Assembly: GCF_023667495.1 (NCBI RefSeq)
Contig: NZ_JAMOZL010000001.1
Location: forward strand, 62,001-126,000
DNA: 64,000 nucleotides
From: Dyadobacter sp. MSC1_007
Lineage (GTDB): Bacteria > Bacteroidota > Bacteroidia > Cytophagales > Spirosomataceae
Reading direction: 5' to 3'
A model generated the notes under the pieces. The model had not been told where the DNA came from and ran no database searches. It was given only the letters and a program-made list of their open reading frames with translations. The translations under genes and the position numbers were made by a program. Shown piece by piece: positions 32,550-41,270 of the stretch (position 1 is its first letter; every line of letters starts with the position of its first letter).

Positions 32550-34871
32550 ATGTTGTCACACAATCTGGGCTATCCACGCGTTGGAAGCCACCGTGAGCTG
32601 AAAAAAGCAGACGAACAATTCTGGGCAGGCACTATCGGTAAGGATGCGTTGCAAAAAGTAGCCCGCCAAATCCGCCATCAAAACTGGGAAACGCAGCGGG
32701 AAGCCGGTATTGAACTGATTCCTTCCAATGATTTCTCATTGTACGACCACGTTCTGGACACGTCGCTGATGGTCGGGGCCATTCCCGAGCGCTATCACCA
32801 GTTGCTCGACGGCAAGTCCAACAAAGAACTTGATCTTTACTTTGCCATGGCGAGAGGAATCCAGGTGGGTAATCTCGATATCAAAGCCATGGAAATGACC
32901 AAATGGTTTGATACCAACTACCATTACCTGGTCCCTGAATTTGTAAAAAATCAAAAATTCAGCCGCTATTCAGATAAAGTCCTGCTTGAATTCGAAGATG
33001 CCCTGCAAAAAGGCATTCTGACAAAGCCGGTTCTCCTTGGGCCGGTTACTTATCTTCTTTTGGGTAAAGAGAAAGACGAAGGATTTGTAAAAACGGACCT
33101 GATCGATAATCTGCTACCTGTTTATATTTCTGTTTTGAAAGAACTGGCTTCCCGCGGTGCGGACTGGGTACAGCTGGATGAGCCCGGCTTGGTCCTTGAC
33201 CTTAACGACAATGAGCGGCTGGCATTTCAGAGTGCATATCAACAGATCAGGGAAGCAGTTCCGAAGATCAGGATCCTGGTAACGGCCTATTTCGGCGCGT
33301 TGGAAGATAACCTCGCTGTTGCTACAAGTTTGCCCGTCGATGCGCTACATATTGATATTACCAGAGGGCCGGAAGGGCTGGCTGCCATTTTGGAAGACCG
33401 TGCTTTCGTCGAATCAACCAAAAAACTGTCGCTTGGTGTCGTAGATGGTCGGAATATCTGGAAAAACGACTATAAAAAGTCATTGGAAACAATAGAAAAG
33501 GCAGCTAACATACTCGGCACCGACCGGTTGATGATCGCGCCTTCGTGCTCGCTCCTGCACAGCCCCCACGACCTCGATCTTGAAAAAGACGAAGCGGTAT
33601 TAACACCAGAAATAAAGAACTGGATGGCCTTTGCCAAACAGAAACTGGGTGAAGTGGCGGCATTAAGTAAACTGACCGGGACAGATTGGTGCTCTGATGA
33701 GGCCTATCTTGCTAACCAGGAAGCGATTGCAAGTCGGCATGTTTCAACATTGATCCATAAGCCGACGGTAAAAGAACGTGCGGCGCGCATTACGGAAAAG
33801 GACTTTGAAAGGCTCAATGCGTTTCCATTCAGGCAAAAAATCCAGCTGGAAAAATTGAAGCTGCCGCTTTTTCCGTCGACAACAATCGGGTCATTCCCGC
33901 AAACCGATGACATTCGCCAGCTGCGTGCGCGGCTGAAAAAGGGTACTTTAACTTTGGAGGATTACGAAAAGCGGATCCGGGAGGAAATTATCAGCTCATT
34001 GCGGTGGCAGGAAGATCTCGGTATCGACGTGCTGGTACACGGTGAGTTCGAAAGGAATGACATGGTGGAGTATTTTGGAGAAAAGTTATCAGGATTTGTA
34101 TTCACCCAAAACGGCTGGGTACAAAGCTATGGCAGTCGGTGTGTGAAGCCGCCCGTGATTTACGGCGATGTGGAACGCCCGGAGCCGATGACGGTCAAAT
34201 GGTCGGCTTTTGCACAGGCCAATTCAGAAAAGCTGGTGAAAGGAATGTTAACCGGCCCGGTTACGATCTTACAATGGTCGTTTGTGAGAGATGACCAGCC
34301 GAGAAAGGATACCACTTTCCAGATTGCGCTGGCTATCCGTGATGAAGTTATTGATCTTGAAAAAGCGGGGATTAAGGTGATACAGATCGACGAACCGGCA
34401 ATCCGGGAAGGTTTGCCGCTCAGGAAGCGTGCCTGGGGCAATTATGTGAAATGGGCAGTCGATGCATTTCGCCTGAGCGCAGCGGGTGTGGCCGACCGCA
34501 CGCAGATACACACGCACATGTGCTATTCGGAGTTCAATGATATTATCGACTCCATTGCCGCGATGGATGCCGATGTGATCACAATCGAGACTTCGCGCTC
34601 GCAAATGGAGCTGCTGGATGCATTTGCCAGGTTTAATTATCCCAATGAAATAGGGCCGGGCGTTTATGATATCCATTCGCCACGAGTGCCAACCGTAGAT
34701 GAAATGATCCTGTTGCTCGAAAAGGCATTGAAAGTCATTCCCGCAAGGAATCTCTGGGTAAATCCAGACTGCGGATTAAAGACGCGGAAATGGCCGGAAA
34801 CCGAAGCCGCTTTGCGTAACATGATTTCTGCCGCTAACTTGCTGCGCGAATCAGTCGAAGTGACCAGCTAG
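32550..34871 (+). CDS. metE: Cobalamin-independent methionine synthase
   Basis: A 773-residue enzyme moving the methyl group of methyltetrahydropteroyl-polyglutamate to homocysteine. The two-barrel form is complete: N-terminal YPRVGSHRELKKADEQFWAG, C-terminal barrel with STTIGSFPQTDDIRQLRA, and zinc ligands in IHTHMCYSEF (His, Cys) and NPDCGLKTR (Cys). Preceded by a B12 riboswitch, so expression should fall when cobalamin is available. Followed by a hairpin at 34878-34905. Confidence 0.98.
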   Translation: MLSHNLGYPRVGSHRELKKADEQFWAGTIGKDALQKVARQIRHQNWETQREAGIELIPSNDFSLYDHVLDTSLMVGAIPERYHQLLDGKSNKELDLYFAMARGIQVGNLDIKAMEMTKWFDTNYHYLVPEFVKNQKFSRYSDKVLLEFEDALQKGILTKPVLLGPVTYLLLGKEKDEGFVKTDLIDNLLPVYISVLKELASRGADWVQLDEPGLVLDLNDNERLAFQSAYQQIREAVPKIRILVTAYFGALEDNLAVATSLPVDALHIDITRGPEGLAAILEDRAFVESTKKLSLGVVDGRNIWKNDYKKSLETIEKAANILGTDRLMIAPSCSLLHSPHDLDLEKDEAVLTPEIKNWMAFAKQKLGEVAALSKLTGTDWCSDEAYLANQEAIASRHVSTLIHKPTVKERAARITEKDFERLNAFPFRQKIQLEKLKLPLFPSTTIGSFPQTDDIRQLRARLKKGTLTLEDYEKRIREEIISSLRWQEDLGIDVLVHGEFERNDMVEYFGEKLSGFVFTQNGWVQSYGSRCVKPPVIYGDVERPEPMTVKWSAFAQANSEKLVKGMLTGPVTILQWSFVRDDQPRKDTTFQIALAIRDEVIDLEKAGIKVIQIDEPAIREGLPLRKRAWGNYVKWAVDAFRLSAAGVADRTQIHTHMCYSEFNDIIDSIAAMDADVITIETSRSQMELLDAFARFNYPNEIGPGVYDIHSPRVPTVDEMILLLEKALKVIPARNLWVNPDCGLKTRKWPETEAALRNMISAANLLRESVEVTS

Positions 34872-34877
34872 CGATCA

Positions 34878-34905
34878 GGAATGGTCGGGGACACCCGACC
34901 ATTCC
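34878..34905 (+). terminator. Terminator-like hairpin after metE
   Basis: Perfect 12-base arms ggaatggtcggg (34878-34889) and cccgaccattcc (34894-34905) with a 4-base loop, 7 bases after the metE stop. No U-tract follows, so termination may be partial or the hairpin may stabilise the 3' end. Confidence 0.6.
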
Positions 34906-34938
34906 CCAAATTACCATTACCACCAATCCGTTCTTGTT

Positions 34939-35322
34939 TTGACATTAGAAGAAAAAATTACCGCCTCGGAAACCCGCGTGTTTAAGACCGTTTTTCCAAA
35001 CAATACAAACCATTATGATACGCTTTTCGGCGGAACGGCGCTGTCAATGATGGACGAAGTCGCCTTTATCGCCGCGACACGTTTCTCACGTCTTCGGTGT
35101 GTGACGGTTTCTTCGGACCGGATCGACTTTACCCATCCCATTCCGGCAGGGACGATTATTGAGCTTGTAGGAAGGGTGGAAACAGTTGGAAATACCAGTA
35201 TGAAAGTCCGTGTGGATATATTTGTCGAGAAAATGTATGAGGAAAGCCGGGAAAAGGCGGTGATCGGCATTTTTACTTTTGTAGCACTCGACGAAAACCA
35301 TAAGCCGACAAAAATTCTGTAA
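34939..35322 (+). CDS. Acyl-CoA thioesterase (hotdog fold), TTG start
   Basis: A 127-residue hotdog-fold thioesterase of the YciA/BACH type: NHYDTLFGGTALSMMDEVAF (helix with the catalytic region), SSDRIDFTHPIPAGTIIELVG and FTFVALDENHKPTKI. Hydrolyses acyl-CoAs in the cytoplasm. No ATG exists upstream; TTG 34939 gives the usual N-terminus, GTG 34978 would cut it short. Confidence 0.88.
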   Translation: MTLEEKITASETRVFKTVFPNNTNHYDTLFGGTALSMMDEVAFIAATRFSRLRCVTVSSDRIDFTHPIPAGTIIELVGRVETVGNTSMKVRVDIFVEKMYEESREKAVIGIFTFVALDENHKPTKIL

Positions 35323-35392
35323 ACGACCGAAGGGGAATCCTTGCCAGCCAGAAGATAATTTGAAAATATAGGAAATTTTCGGGCTGGTATAT

Positions 35393-35417
35393 TTAAGTAT
35401 CACGTATACATACTTAA
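35393..35417. promoter_or_regulatory. 25-base palindromic element at the start of the carbamoyltransferase cassette
   Basis: Arms ttaagtat (35393-35400) and atacttaa (35410-35417), 9-base spacer containing gtatac. The right arm overlaps the A of the first SGNH gene's ATG. Looks like an operator for a dimeric regulator; no regulator gene is next to it. Confidence 0.45.
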
Positions 35418-36472
35418 TGCACTCCACCCGAATGAAATCCCGTCATCTGCTCTTCTCTGGTATTTTTGTCCTCACATTGCTGTGCTTTACCGAAGTGCTG
35501 CTACGTATCGGCCTTGTATTCTTTGGTTATTCTTTTTTTCAACCATCAGACTATATCTTTACCGGGTTCTATGACAACCTGAAAAAGGTGCAAGCAAAGG
35601 AAATACGGCGGGGCGGGGAGGTGAAAAACGTTCTTATCCTGGGAGGATCGGTGGTTAGTACGCCATGGTCACACCTTGAAAGCAGACTCGACACGATGCT
35701 GCAAAAACGCTACGGCGAAAAAGTGCGCTATGCGTTCTATAATATTGCAGGAGCGGGCCATACTTCCCGCGACAATGCGTTGAAATACAGTTTGCTTTCA
35801 GACCAGCGTTTCGACCTGGTGATTTATTACGAGGCGGTCAACGAAAACAGAGCTAACAACATTCCCCCTGCCGACTTTCGTAGCGATTATACGCATATGC
35901 GCTGGTACCGCGACATTTATCTTTTGCAGGCGCACCCGGAAATCAATTTTACCGTCATCCCATACCTGGCACACAAACTCGCCAGCCGGATCAGCGACCG
36001 TCTCGGGCACAGGATTTATATTAGTCAGGAGAATGTAGACCCTCAATTCGCACGTTTTGGAGCTGATATCAAAACAGGAGCATCATATCGCCAGAATATC
36101 GAACAGATCATCCAGACTGCGAAATCGCGGGGTGACAAGTTGCTGCTGATGAGCTATGCGAGTTATTTCCCCGAGAATGTCGTGCTTACCGGCAAACAGA
36201 ATGACATGAAGCATTTCGCCGGGTGTAATTACGCGTCACCAGTAGTGATCTGGGGAAGGCCGGAAAATGTAAAAAAGGGAATAGGCGTGCACAATCAAAT
36301 GCTAAGGGGCCTTGTTCGTAAACACCCCGTGGCCTTTTTGGATATGGAAAACAGGATGCCAAAAGATTCGACGCTCTTTTGTGATGTATGCCATGTGAGC
36401 GAGCTGGGGGCTCAGCGCTTTTCTCACGAAATTGTCGAATTTATCGTACGGCAAAAGCTACTTGATTATTGA
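35417..36472 (+). CDS. SGNH-like membrane-anchored protein (cassette gene 1)
   Basis: A 351-residue protein with one N-terminal membrane helix (HLLFSGIFVLTLLCFTEVLL) and an extracytoplasmic SGNH/GDSL-type domain. The blocks can be traced as LILGGSVVSTPW (block I, Ser), YNIAGAGHTSRD (block II, Gly), YYEAVNENRANN (block III, Asn) and DVCHVSELGAQRFSHEI (block V, Asp...His). Such domains de-acylate or acylate surface glycans. It opens the cassette, 77 bases before the carbamoyltransferase. The family likeness is to the fold, not to a named enzyme. Confidence 0.75.
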   Translation: MHSTRMKSRHLLFSGIFVLTLLCFTEVLLRIGLVFFGYSFFQPSDYIFTGFYDNLKKVQAKEIRRGGEVKNVLILGGSVVSTPWSHLESRLDTMLQKRYGEKVRYAFYNIAGAGHTSRDNALKYSLLSDQRFDLVIYYEAVNENRANNIPPADFRSDYTHMRWYRDIYLLQAHPEINFTVIPYLAHKLASRISDRLGHRIYISQENVDPQFARFGADIKTGASYRQNIEQIIQTAKSRGDKLLLMSYASYFPENVVLTGKQNDMKHFAGCNYASPVVIWGRPENVKKGIGVHNQMLRGLVRKHPVAFLDMENRMPKDSTLFCDVCHVSELGAQRFSHEIVEFIVRQKLLDY

Positions 36473-36494
36473 TTGTCCAAAATGCTTAACTTGC
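36462..36494 (+). promoter_or_regulatory. Weak promoter candidate before the carbamoyltransferase
   Basis: TTG at 36462-36464 and TAACTTGC at 36487-36494 (one base off TAnnTTTG), spacer 22. It could allow expression of genes 2-5 separately from gene 1. Confidence 0.3.
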
Positions 36495-36549
36495 ACGCCT
36501 TTTGAACGGTGTAGGTCCGCAACTATACATATTATTTAAACACTTTTTA

Positions 36550-38415
36550 ATGAAAATTTTAGGTATCTCGGCTTTCTATCACGATTCCGCCGCGGCTCTT
36601 ATAGATAACGGTGAAATCGTAGCTGCTGCACAGGAAGAGCGCTTTACAAGAAAAAAACACGATCCGGGTTTTCCCTCCAATGCAGTTGCATTTTGCCTTG
36701 AATACGGCGGTTTGACACTGAATGAGCTGGATGCGATCGTCTTCTACGACAAGCCCTTATTGAAATTCGAAAGATTGCTGGAGACCTATTATGCATTCGC
36801 GCCGAAAGGCGTGCGGTCGTTTTTGACAGCCATGCCGGTGTGGATTAAAGAAAAGATGTTCCTGAAACGTCTGATCAATGAAGAGCTGGAAAAGCTGGGT
36901 TACGACAAGAAGAAAAAGAAGGTGAAAATGCTGTTTCCTGAGCACCACCTGTCCCACGCCGCCAGCGCCTATTATCCTTCACCTTTTGAAAAATCTGCAA
37001 TATTAACCATCGACGGTGTAGGTGAATGGGCTACCGCTTCCATCTGCCTCGGCGAGGGTAAGGACATCAGCATTTTGAAAGAGCTGAGATTCCCACATTC
37101 ATTAGGATTGCTTTACTCCGCATTTACTTACTTCCTGGGTTTTCGCGTGAATTCGGGCGAATACAAGCTCATGGGGCTTGCACCTTATGGTAACCCGGAT
37201 TCACCGGATATCAAGAAGTATGAAGATATTATCCTGAAAGAACTTATTGATCTTAAAGAAGACGGCTCGGTTTGGCTTGATCAGGAATATTTTGATTATG
37301 CGACGGGTTTGAAAATGGTGAATGAGCACAAATGGGAGGCACTTTTCGGGTTCAAGACCAGACGGCCCGAGGATGCGCTGGAAGCTGTTCATTGTAACCT
37401 CGGCCTGGCGATCCAGAATATCACCGAAGAAGCGGTGATCCGGATGGCCAAGGAAGCGAAAAGGCTGACTGGCGCAGATTACCTGTGTATGGCGGGCGGT
37501 GTTGCATTGAACTGCGTGTCGAACGGAAAACTTCAGAAAGCTAGTATTTTCAAAGATATATTCATTCAGCCAGCTGCCGGTGATGCAGGAGGGGCGCTCG
37601 GTGCGGCGCAGGCTGCCTACCACATTTATTTCGGTCAGGAAAGAAACATTACCTGGAAAGCCGATGCCATGCGGGGCTCATATCTTGGACCTACTTTCTC
37701 TGATCTTGATGTGGCATTGACAGCCAAAAAATACAAAGCTGTTCACACTTACTACGAAAATTTCAAAGACCTCTCCCAAGAGGCAGCCAGACTATTGGCC
37801 GAAGGCAATGTGGTTGGATGGGTGCAGGGACGCATGGAGTTTGGGCCGCGTGCGCTGGGGGGCAGAAGTATCCTGGGCGATCCGCGCAATGCAGAAATGC
37901 AGAAAAAATTAAACCTGAAAATCAAATACCGCGAGTCGTTCCGGCCGTTTGCACCGTCGGTGCTGGCGGAAGATTGCGGTGATTACTTTGATTACGACGG
38001 TATTTCACCTTATATGTTGCTGGTACATCCGGTTGCCGAGAGCCGCCGCAAGCCAGTTCCGGCCGACTATGGTTCACTCGATCTTCGCGAAAAACTGTAT
38101 TTCGAGCGTTCGGACCTGCCTTCTATTACCCATATCGATTATTCGGCCAGGATTCAGACGGTGCATAAGGATACTAATCCGCGTTACTACGAACTGATCG
38201 ATTCCTTCAAAGCATTGACGGGTTATGCTGTGATCGTCAATACCAGTTTCAATGTTCGCGGGGAGCCTATAGTATGTACGCCTAATGATGCTTACCGTTG
38301 TTTTATGCGGACTGAAATGGATTACCTCGTGGTAGGGAATTATATTTTTGATAAAAAACAACAGCCCGAGTGGCTTGAAAAAGATAATTGGAAGGAAGAG
38401 TTTGTATTGGATTAA
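36550..38415 (+). CDS. NodU/CmcH-type O-carbamoyltransferase (cassette gene 2)
   Basis: A 621-residue carbamoyltransferase: the N-terminal YgjD/Kae1-like domain starts MKILGISAFYHDSAAALID and carries the metal histidines in EHHLSHAASAYYPSPF; the C-terminal domain has WVQGRMEFGPRALGGRSIL, FRPFAPSVL and VNTSFNVRGEPIV. The family moves a carbamoyl group from carbamoyl phosphate, via carbamoyl-adenylate, to a hydroxyl (Nod factors, cephamycin, saxitoxin). ATG 36550 is the family start. Acceptor unknown. Cytoplasmic. Confidence 0.95.
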   Translation: MKILGISAFYHDSAAALIDNGEIVAAAQEERFTRKKHDPGFPSNAVAFCLEYGGLTLNELDAIVFYDKPLLKFERLLETYYAFAPKGVRSFLTAMPVWIKEKMFLKRLINEELEKLGYDKKKKKVKMLFPEHHLSHAASAYYPSPFEKSAILTIDGVGEWATASICLGEGKDISILKELRFPHSLGLLYSAFTYFLGFRVNSGEYKLMGLAPYGNPDSPDIKKYEDIILKELIDLKEDGSVWLDQEYFDYATGLKMVNEHKWEALFGFKTRRPEDALEAVHCNLGLAIQNITEEAVIRMAKEAKRLTGADYLCMAGGVALNCVSNGKLQKASIFKDIFIQPAAGDAGGALGAAQAAYHIYFGQERNITWKADAMRGSYLGPTFSDLDVALTAKKYKAVHTYYENFKDLSQEAARLLAEGNVVGWVQGRMEFGPRALGGRSILGDPRNAEMQKKLNLKIKYRESFRPFAPSVLAEDCGDYFDYDGISPYMLLVHPVAESRRKPVPADYGSLDLREKLYFERSDLPSITHIDYSARIQTVHKDTNPRYYELIDSFKALTGYAVIVNTSFNVRGEPIVCTPNDAYRCFMRTEMDYLVVGNYIFDKKQQPEWLEKDNWKEEFVLD

Positions 38416-38442
38416 CCCTCATTACACTGAGCACCCCTTATA

Positions 38443-39564
38443 ATGGCATCTAAAATAGTAACCAGTATCATCCGGATCATTTTTCTGGGTCTACTTTTCG
38501 TTTTTCTTTTTTACCCCGACAAGTTTCACATCAAGTTCGACTACCCTGGTTATCCGCAAAGCGATAGCTGGCATATCCGGTTGGCGAAATTTGCCTTCTG
38601 GACCCTGCTGACGATCGAGATTCTGCGCATATTCTATTATGGAGTAGTTAAAAGCAAAGCAAAAGGGATCCTGGCCAACATTGTAACGATCGTTACACCG
38701 CTGATCGTCACGCTGATCTTTCTTGAAATAATCTTCATGAATGTGCCGCAAAGCCACGAAGGCGTGCTTTCAAAGGCGTCGCAGATCTGGTGGGAAAAGT
38801 ATTGGAACCCGGTCAATGCGCTTGGCTACCATGATAAGGAAGTTAAAAGCGAGACAGGTAAGAAGAAAGTACTCGTAATAGGCGATTCGTTCGCTGCCGG
38901 TCATGGCCTGAAAGATGTGAACGAAAGATTCTCCAACATACTCGAAGCGAAGCTGGGCACCGACCAATACACGGTTTATAATCTTGGAATGTCGGGTGCG
39001 GATACGCGGGACGAGGTAAAAAGGTTAAAAGAATTTCCTGTAAAGCCGGACATTATCATTCTGGAGTATTTTCCGAACGATATTGAAAAAGTAGGAAGAG
39101 AAAAGGGTTTAAAGCTGACCGGCGCGGAACCTTACGCGGATTTGAAAGGGCCAATGGCGACCATCGTGAAGCGGTTTTACCTGCCTAATTTTATCTACTG
39201 GCAATTGCCCCACACAGGTTTCAGCACATTTGAGAAGTTCGTGCAGACGGCCTATACAGATACCACGATACTGAATGCGCATTTACGCGACCTTTCCGGC
39301 ATGACTGCCTACCGCGACAGTACTGGTGCCAAAATGTACGCCGTTTTTATCCCATTCCTGTTCCAGATCGAAAAGAGTGCAGGCTATACCAAGCCGGTGG
39401 AAGATTTTCTACGGGCGAAAGGAGTGACGGTTGTGGGTATTAACGACGGTATTGTTAAGATACCTGAAAAAGAACGTGTTGTTGGCAAAAATGATGGCCA
39501 TGGCAGTGCCGCATTGAACCAACTCATTGCAGACAGGCTCTACAATGCAATGGACAAACGTTAA
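38443..39564 (+). CDS. SGNH/GDSL hydrolase-like membrane protein (cassette gene 3)
   Basis: A 373-residue protein with membrane segments about 8-24, 48-66 and 76-98, then an SGNH domain: VLVIGDSFAAGHGLKD (GDS block I, Ser), YNLGMSGADTRDE (block II), EYFPNDIEKVG (block III, Asn) and GKNDGHGSAALNQLIAD (block V, DxxH). The catalytic set is therefore complete. 27 bases after the carbamoyltransferase. In saxitoxin clusters the matching gene is sxtL (GDSL lipase). Confidence 0.88.
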   Translation: MASKIVTSIIRIIFLGLLFVFLFYPDKFHIKFDYPGYPQSDSWHIRLAKFAFWTLLTIEILRIFYYGVVKSKAKGILANIVTIVTPLIVTLIFLEIIFMNVPQSHEGVLSKASQIWWEKYWNPVNALGYHDKEVKSETGKKKVLVIGDSFAAGHGLKDVNERFSNILEAKLGTDQYTVYNLGMSGADTRDEVKRLKEFPVKPDIIILEYFPNDIEKVGREKGLKLTGAEPYADLKGPMATIVKRFYLPNFIYWQLPHTGFSTFEKFVQTAYTDTTILNAHLRDLSGMTAYRDSTGAKMYAVFIPFLFQIEKSAGYTKPVEDFLRAKGVTVVGINDGIVKIPEKERVVGKNDGHGSAALNQLIADRLYNAMDKR

Positions 39565-39609
39565 CTCAGAATTAATTTGTTAGAAGTGAATAAAAAAGTA
39601 ATTAAGTTT

Positions 39610-39617
39610 TACATTTG
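39610..39617 (+). promoter_or_regulatory. -7 box candidate before the DUF5989 gene
   Basis: Exact TAnnTTTG (TACATTTG) 22 bases before the ATG, directly followed by a perfect 12-base palindrome gtttttaaaaac (39619-39630). No -33 box at the normal distance. Confidence 0.3.
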
Positions 39618-39639
39618 AGTTTTTAAAAACGAGAGAGAA

Positions 39640-39789
39640 ATGGATTTTTTAACAGATTTATTTGCATTTATGAAGGAGCGCAAGAAATGGTGGCTCGCTC
39701 CTGTGATCATCGTATTGCTGTTGATTGGCGTACTGATCGTAATCGGTGGTGGCTCTGCTGTTGCACCATTCATCTACACTTTGTTCTGA
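39640..39789 (+). CDS. DUF5989 membrane micro-protein (cassette gene 4)
   Basis: A 49-residue protein: MDFLTDLFAFMKERKKWWLA then PVIIVLLLIGVLIVIGGGSA and a short tail ending FIYTLF. One transmembrane helix with a basic, Trp-bearing N-terminal side. It matches the DUF5989 family, which accompanies carbamoyltransferases, and corresponds in size and position to sxtK of saxitoxin clusters. Too short to be found by length alone; the wording and context make it a real gene. Confidence 0.88.
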   Translation: MDFLTDLFAFMKERKKWWLAPVIIVLLLIGVLIVIGGGSAVAPFIYTLF

Positions 39790-39833
39790 TTTTTTCGGAT
39801 TACAGCAAATCAATCCTTTACATTGAACCCCAC

Positions 39834-39869
39834 ACCGGTAGCATCCGGCACTTGCCAGGTGCTACCGGT
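39834..39869 (+). terminator. Intra-cassette hairpin between DUF5989 and SxtJ genes
   Basis: Perfect 10-base arms accggtagca (39834-39843) and tgctaccggt (39860-39869), 16-base loop, followed by tgaaatatttt. It may attenuate transcription into the SxtJ gene or protect the upstream mRNA end. Confidence 0.55.
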
Positions 39870-39889
39870 TGAAATATTTTATTATCAAA

Positions 39890-40258
39890 ATGAGTGAATC
39901 AGACAAAGCCAAAGCCCAGCTTGTGATCGTAACAGGTCTGGTGATATTATCCTTTATTTTTAAATTTCAGCATCCTTATTTCCTGATAGCTGCCGCCGTA
40001 ATCGGGGTGGGTAGCATTGCAATCCCTGCTTTCGGTGACCTGATTGTGAAAGGTTGGTATAAACTGGCAGAGATTTTAGGTGCGATCAATGGAAAGATCC
40101 TGTTATCAGCCGTGTTTTTCATCGTGCTGTTTCCCGTGGCGTTGCTTGCCAAATTGGGCAAGAAAAACCCGCTTCATCTTAAAAAGGAAGAAGGGGATTC
40201 AGTCTTCATCGAACGGAACCATAAATATTCCGCAAAAGACCTCGAACAGGTTTGGTAA
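39890..40258 (+). CDS. SxtJ-family membrane protein (cassette gene 5)
   Basis: A 122-residue protein with three hydrophobic stretches (about 11-22, 29-52 and 72-92: LVIVTGLVILSFIF, YFLIAAAVIGVGSIAIPAFG, KILLSAVFFIVLFPVALLAK) and a charged C-terminal tail (HLKKEEGDSVFIERNHKYSA). It matches the SxtJ family, named after the saxitoxin gene. Function unknown; always reported beside carbamoyltransferases. ATG 39890 was chosen over a TTG at 39869 that lies in the hairpin. Confidence 0.88.
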   Translation: MSESDKAKAQLVIVTGLVILSFIFKFQHPYFLIAAAVIGVGSIAIPAFGDLIVKGWYKLAEILGAINGKILLSAVFFIVLFPVALLAKLGKKNPLHLKKEEGDSVFIERNHKYSAKDLEQVW

Positions 40259-40281
40259 GAAGAAAATAACAAGAAGATTTC

Positions 40282-40309
40282 AAAAGGCCTGTTTTTAGGC
40301 CTTTTTTTT
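40282..40309. terminator. Shared Rho-independent terminator, cassette / ppx
   Basis: Arms aaaaggcct (40282-40290) and aggcctttt (40297-40305), 6-base loop, eight T. Strong for the plus strand. The stop codon of the convergent ppx gene (40295-40297) lies in the loop, and its last codons (KKKA) are written by the T-run. Confidence 0.92.
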
Positions 40310-41179
40310 GCGGCATGCCCTGTCGTAAAGCAGTTGCAGCATTCCGTCTTTCAAGCCTACGTCCGGCACATGGATAACCTCTGCACCCGCCCAACGCATG
40401 GCAGATGTGTAAATGTCGGCTGCTGGTACGATTACGTCCGCGCGGTCGGGGTTTAATTGAAGTTTATTGATACGGTCGACTAGGGAGAACTGGTCGATGT
40501 AATCGCGCATTCGCTGAATTTCTTCAAGACTTGTTGAGCTTTCGGTCAGTTTCGATGAAAGATCGAAAAGCTTGTTAATGTTACCGCCAGTTCCTACCGC
40601 CTGAATAGGCTGATTGTAATCGACATTCTGGTTGATCCACTCTTTGATCTTCATCCAAGAATTTTTAGACTCTTTTCCTTCCAAAAGTCTAACGGAACCA
40701 AGTTTGAATGATTTTGCTTTGATTTTCTGACGGTCCTGGTACAAGTTCAGTTCCGTGCTGCCGCCACCTACGTCAATGTGGATGTACTGGCCTTCCCCAA
40801 GTGATTTTACAACCACATTGTTGACGAGTTCAGCTTCTTTTTGACCGTCGATAATTTGAATATGAATGCCTGTACGCTGCTCAATGTGGTCCCTAACTTC
40901 AAATCCGTTGCTTGCTTCCCGCATGGCAGAGGTGGAGCAAGCCATGAAATCTTCGACTTCATGCAGTTCCATCAGCAACTGATAGGCAAGCATCAGCTTC
41001 ATCAACCGGTCTTCGCTCTGCGGGCTAATTATTCCCTCTGTGAACACATCATGGCCCAACCGAAGCGGAAACCGGACATATTCAACCTTTTTAAAACGGG
41101 AGATACCCTCATCCTGCAATACCGAGGATATTTGCATACGGGCACCATTGGATCCGATGTCTATTGCTGCGAATTTCAA
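40295..41179 (-). CDS. Exopolyphosphatase / (p)ppGpp phosphatase family (Ppx/GppA)
   Basis: A 294-residue ASKHA phosphatase. Phosphate motifs: AAIDIGSNGARMQI (phosphate 1), DVGGGSTELNLY (phosphate 2) and AVGTGGNINKL. Only the two-domain core of about 300 residues is present, the short form common in Bacteroidota. It hydrolyses polyphosphate or the 5' phosphate of pppGpp; the two cannot be told apart here. Alone on the strand, separated from the upstream gene by a terminator. Confidence 0.92.
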   Translation of the reverse strand: MKFAAIDIGSNGARMQISSVLQDEGISRFKKVEYVRFPLRLGHDVFTEGIISPQSEDRLMKLMLAYQLLMELHEVEDFMACSTSAMREASNGFEVRDHIEQRTGIHIQIIDGQKEAELVNNVVVKSLGEGQYIHIDVGGGSTELNLYQDRQKIKAKSFKLGSVRLLEGKESKNSWMKIKEWINQNVDYNQPIQAVGTGGNINKLFDLSSKLTESSTSLEEIQRMRDYIDQFSLVDRINKLQLNPDRADVIVPAADIYTSAMRWAGAEVIHVPDVGLKDGMLQLLYDRACRKKKA

Positions 41180-41211
41180 AGCTCGTCAAATAGGGGATTA
41201 ATAATGGCCAA

Positions 41212-41257
41212 AAATAGGACATTCACGGACAAGTTTCTATTTATTGTCCGTGAATGT
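41212..41257 (-). terminator. Terminator after the anti-sigma-like gene
   Basis: Perfect 14-base arms acattcacggacaa (41219-41232) and ttgtccgtgaatgt (41244-41257), 11-base loop; on the minus strand the stem runs into cctattttt. Confidence 0.85.
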
Positions 41258-41270
41258 TAGGCGCAAGAAA

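Noticed and set aside
35393..40309. A saxitoxin biosynthetic cluster
   Set aside because: Only the carbamoylation-type families are present; the polyketide-like SxtA, amidinotransferase SxtG and oxygenases are missing.
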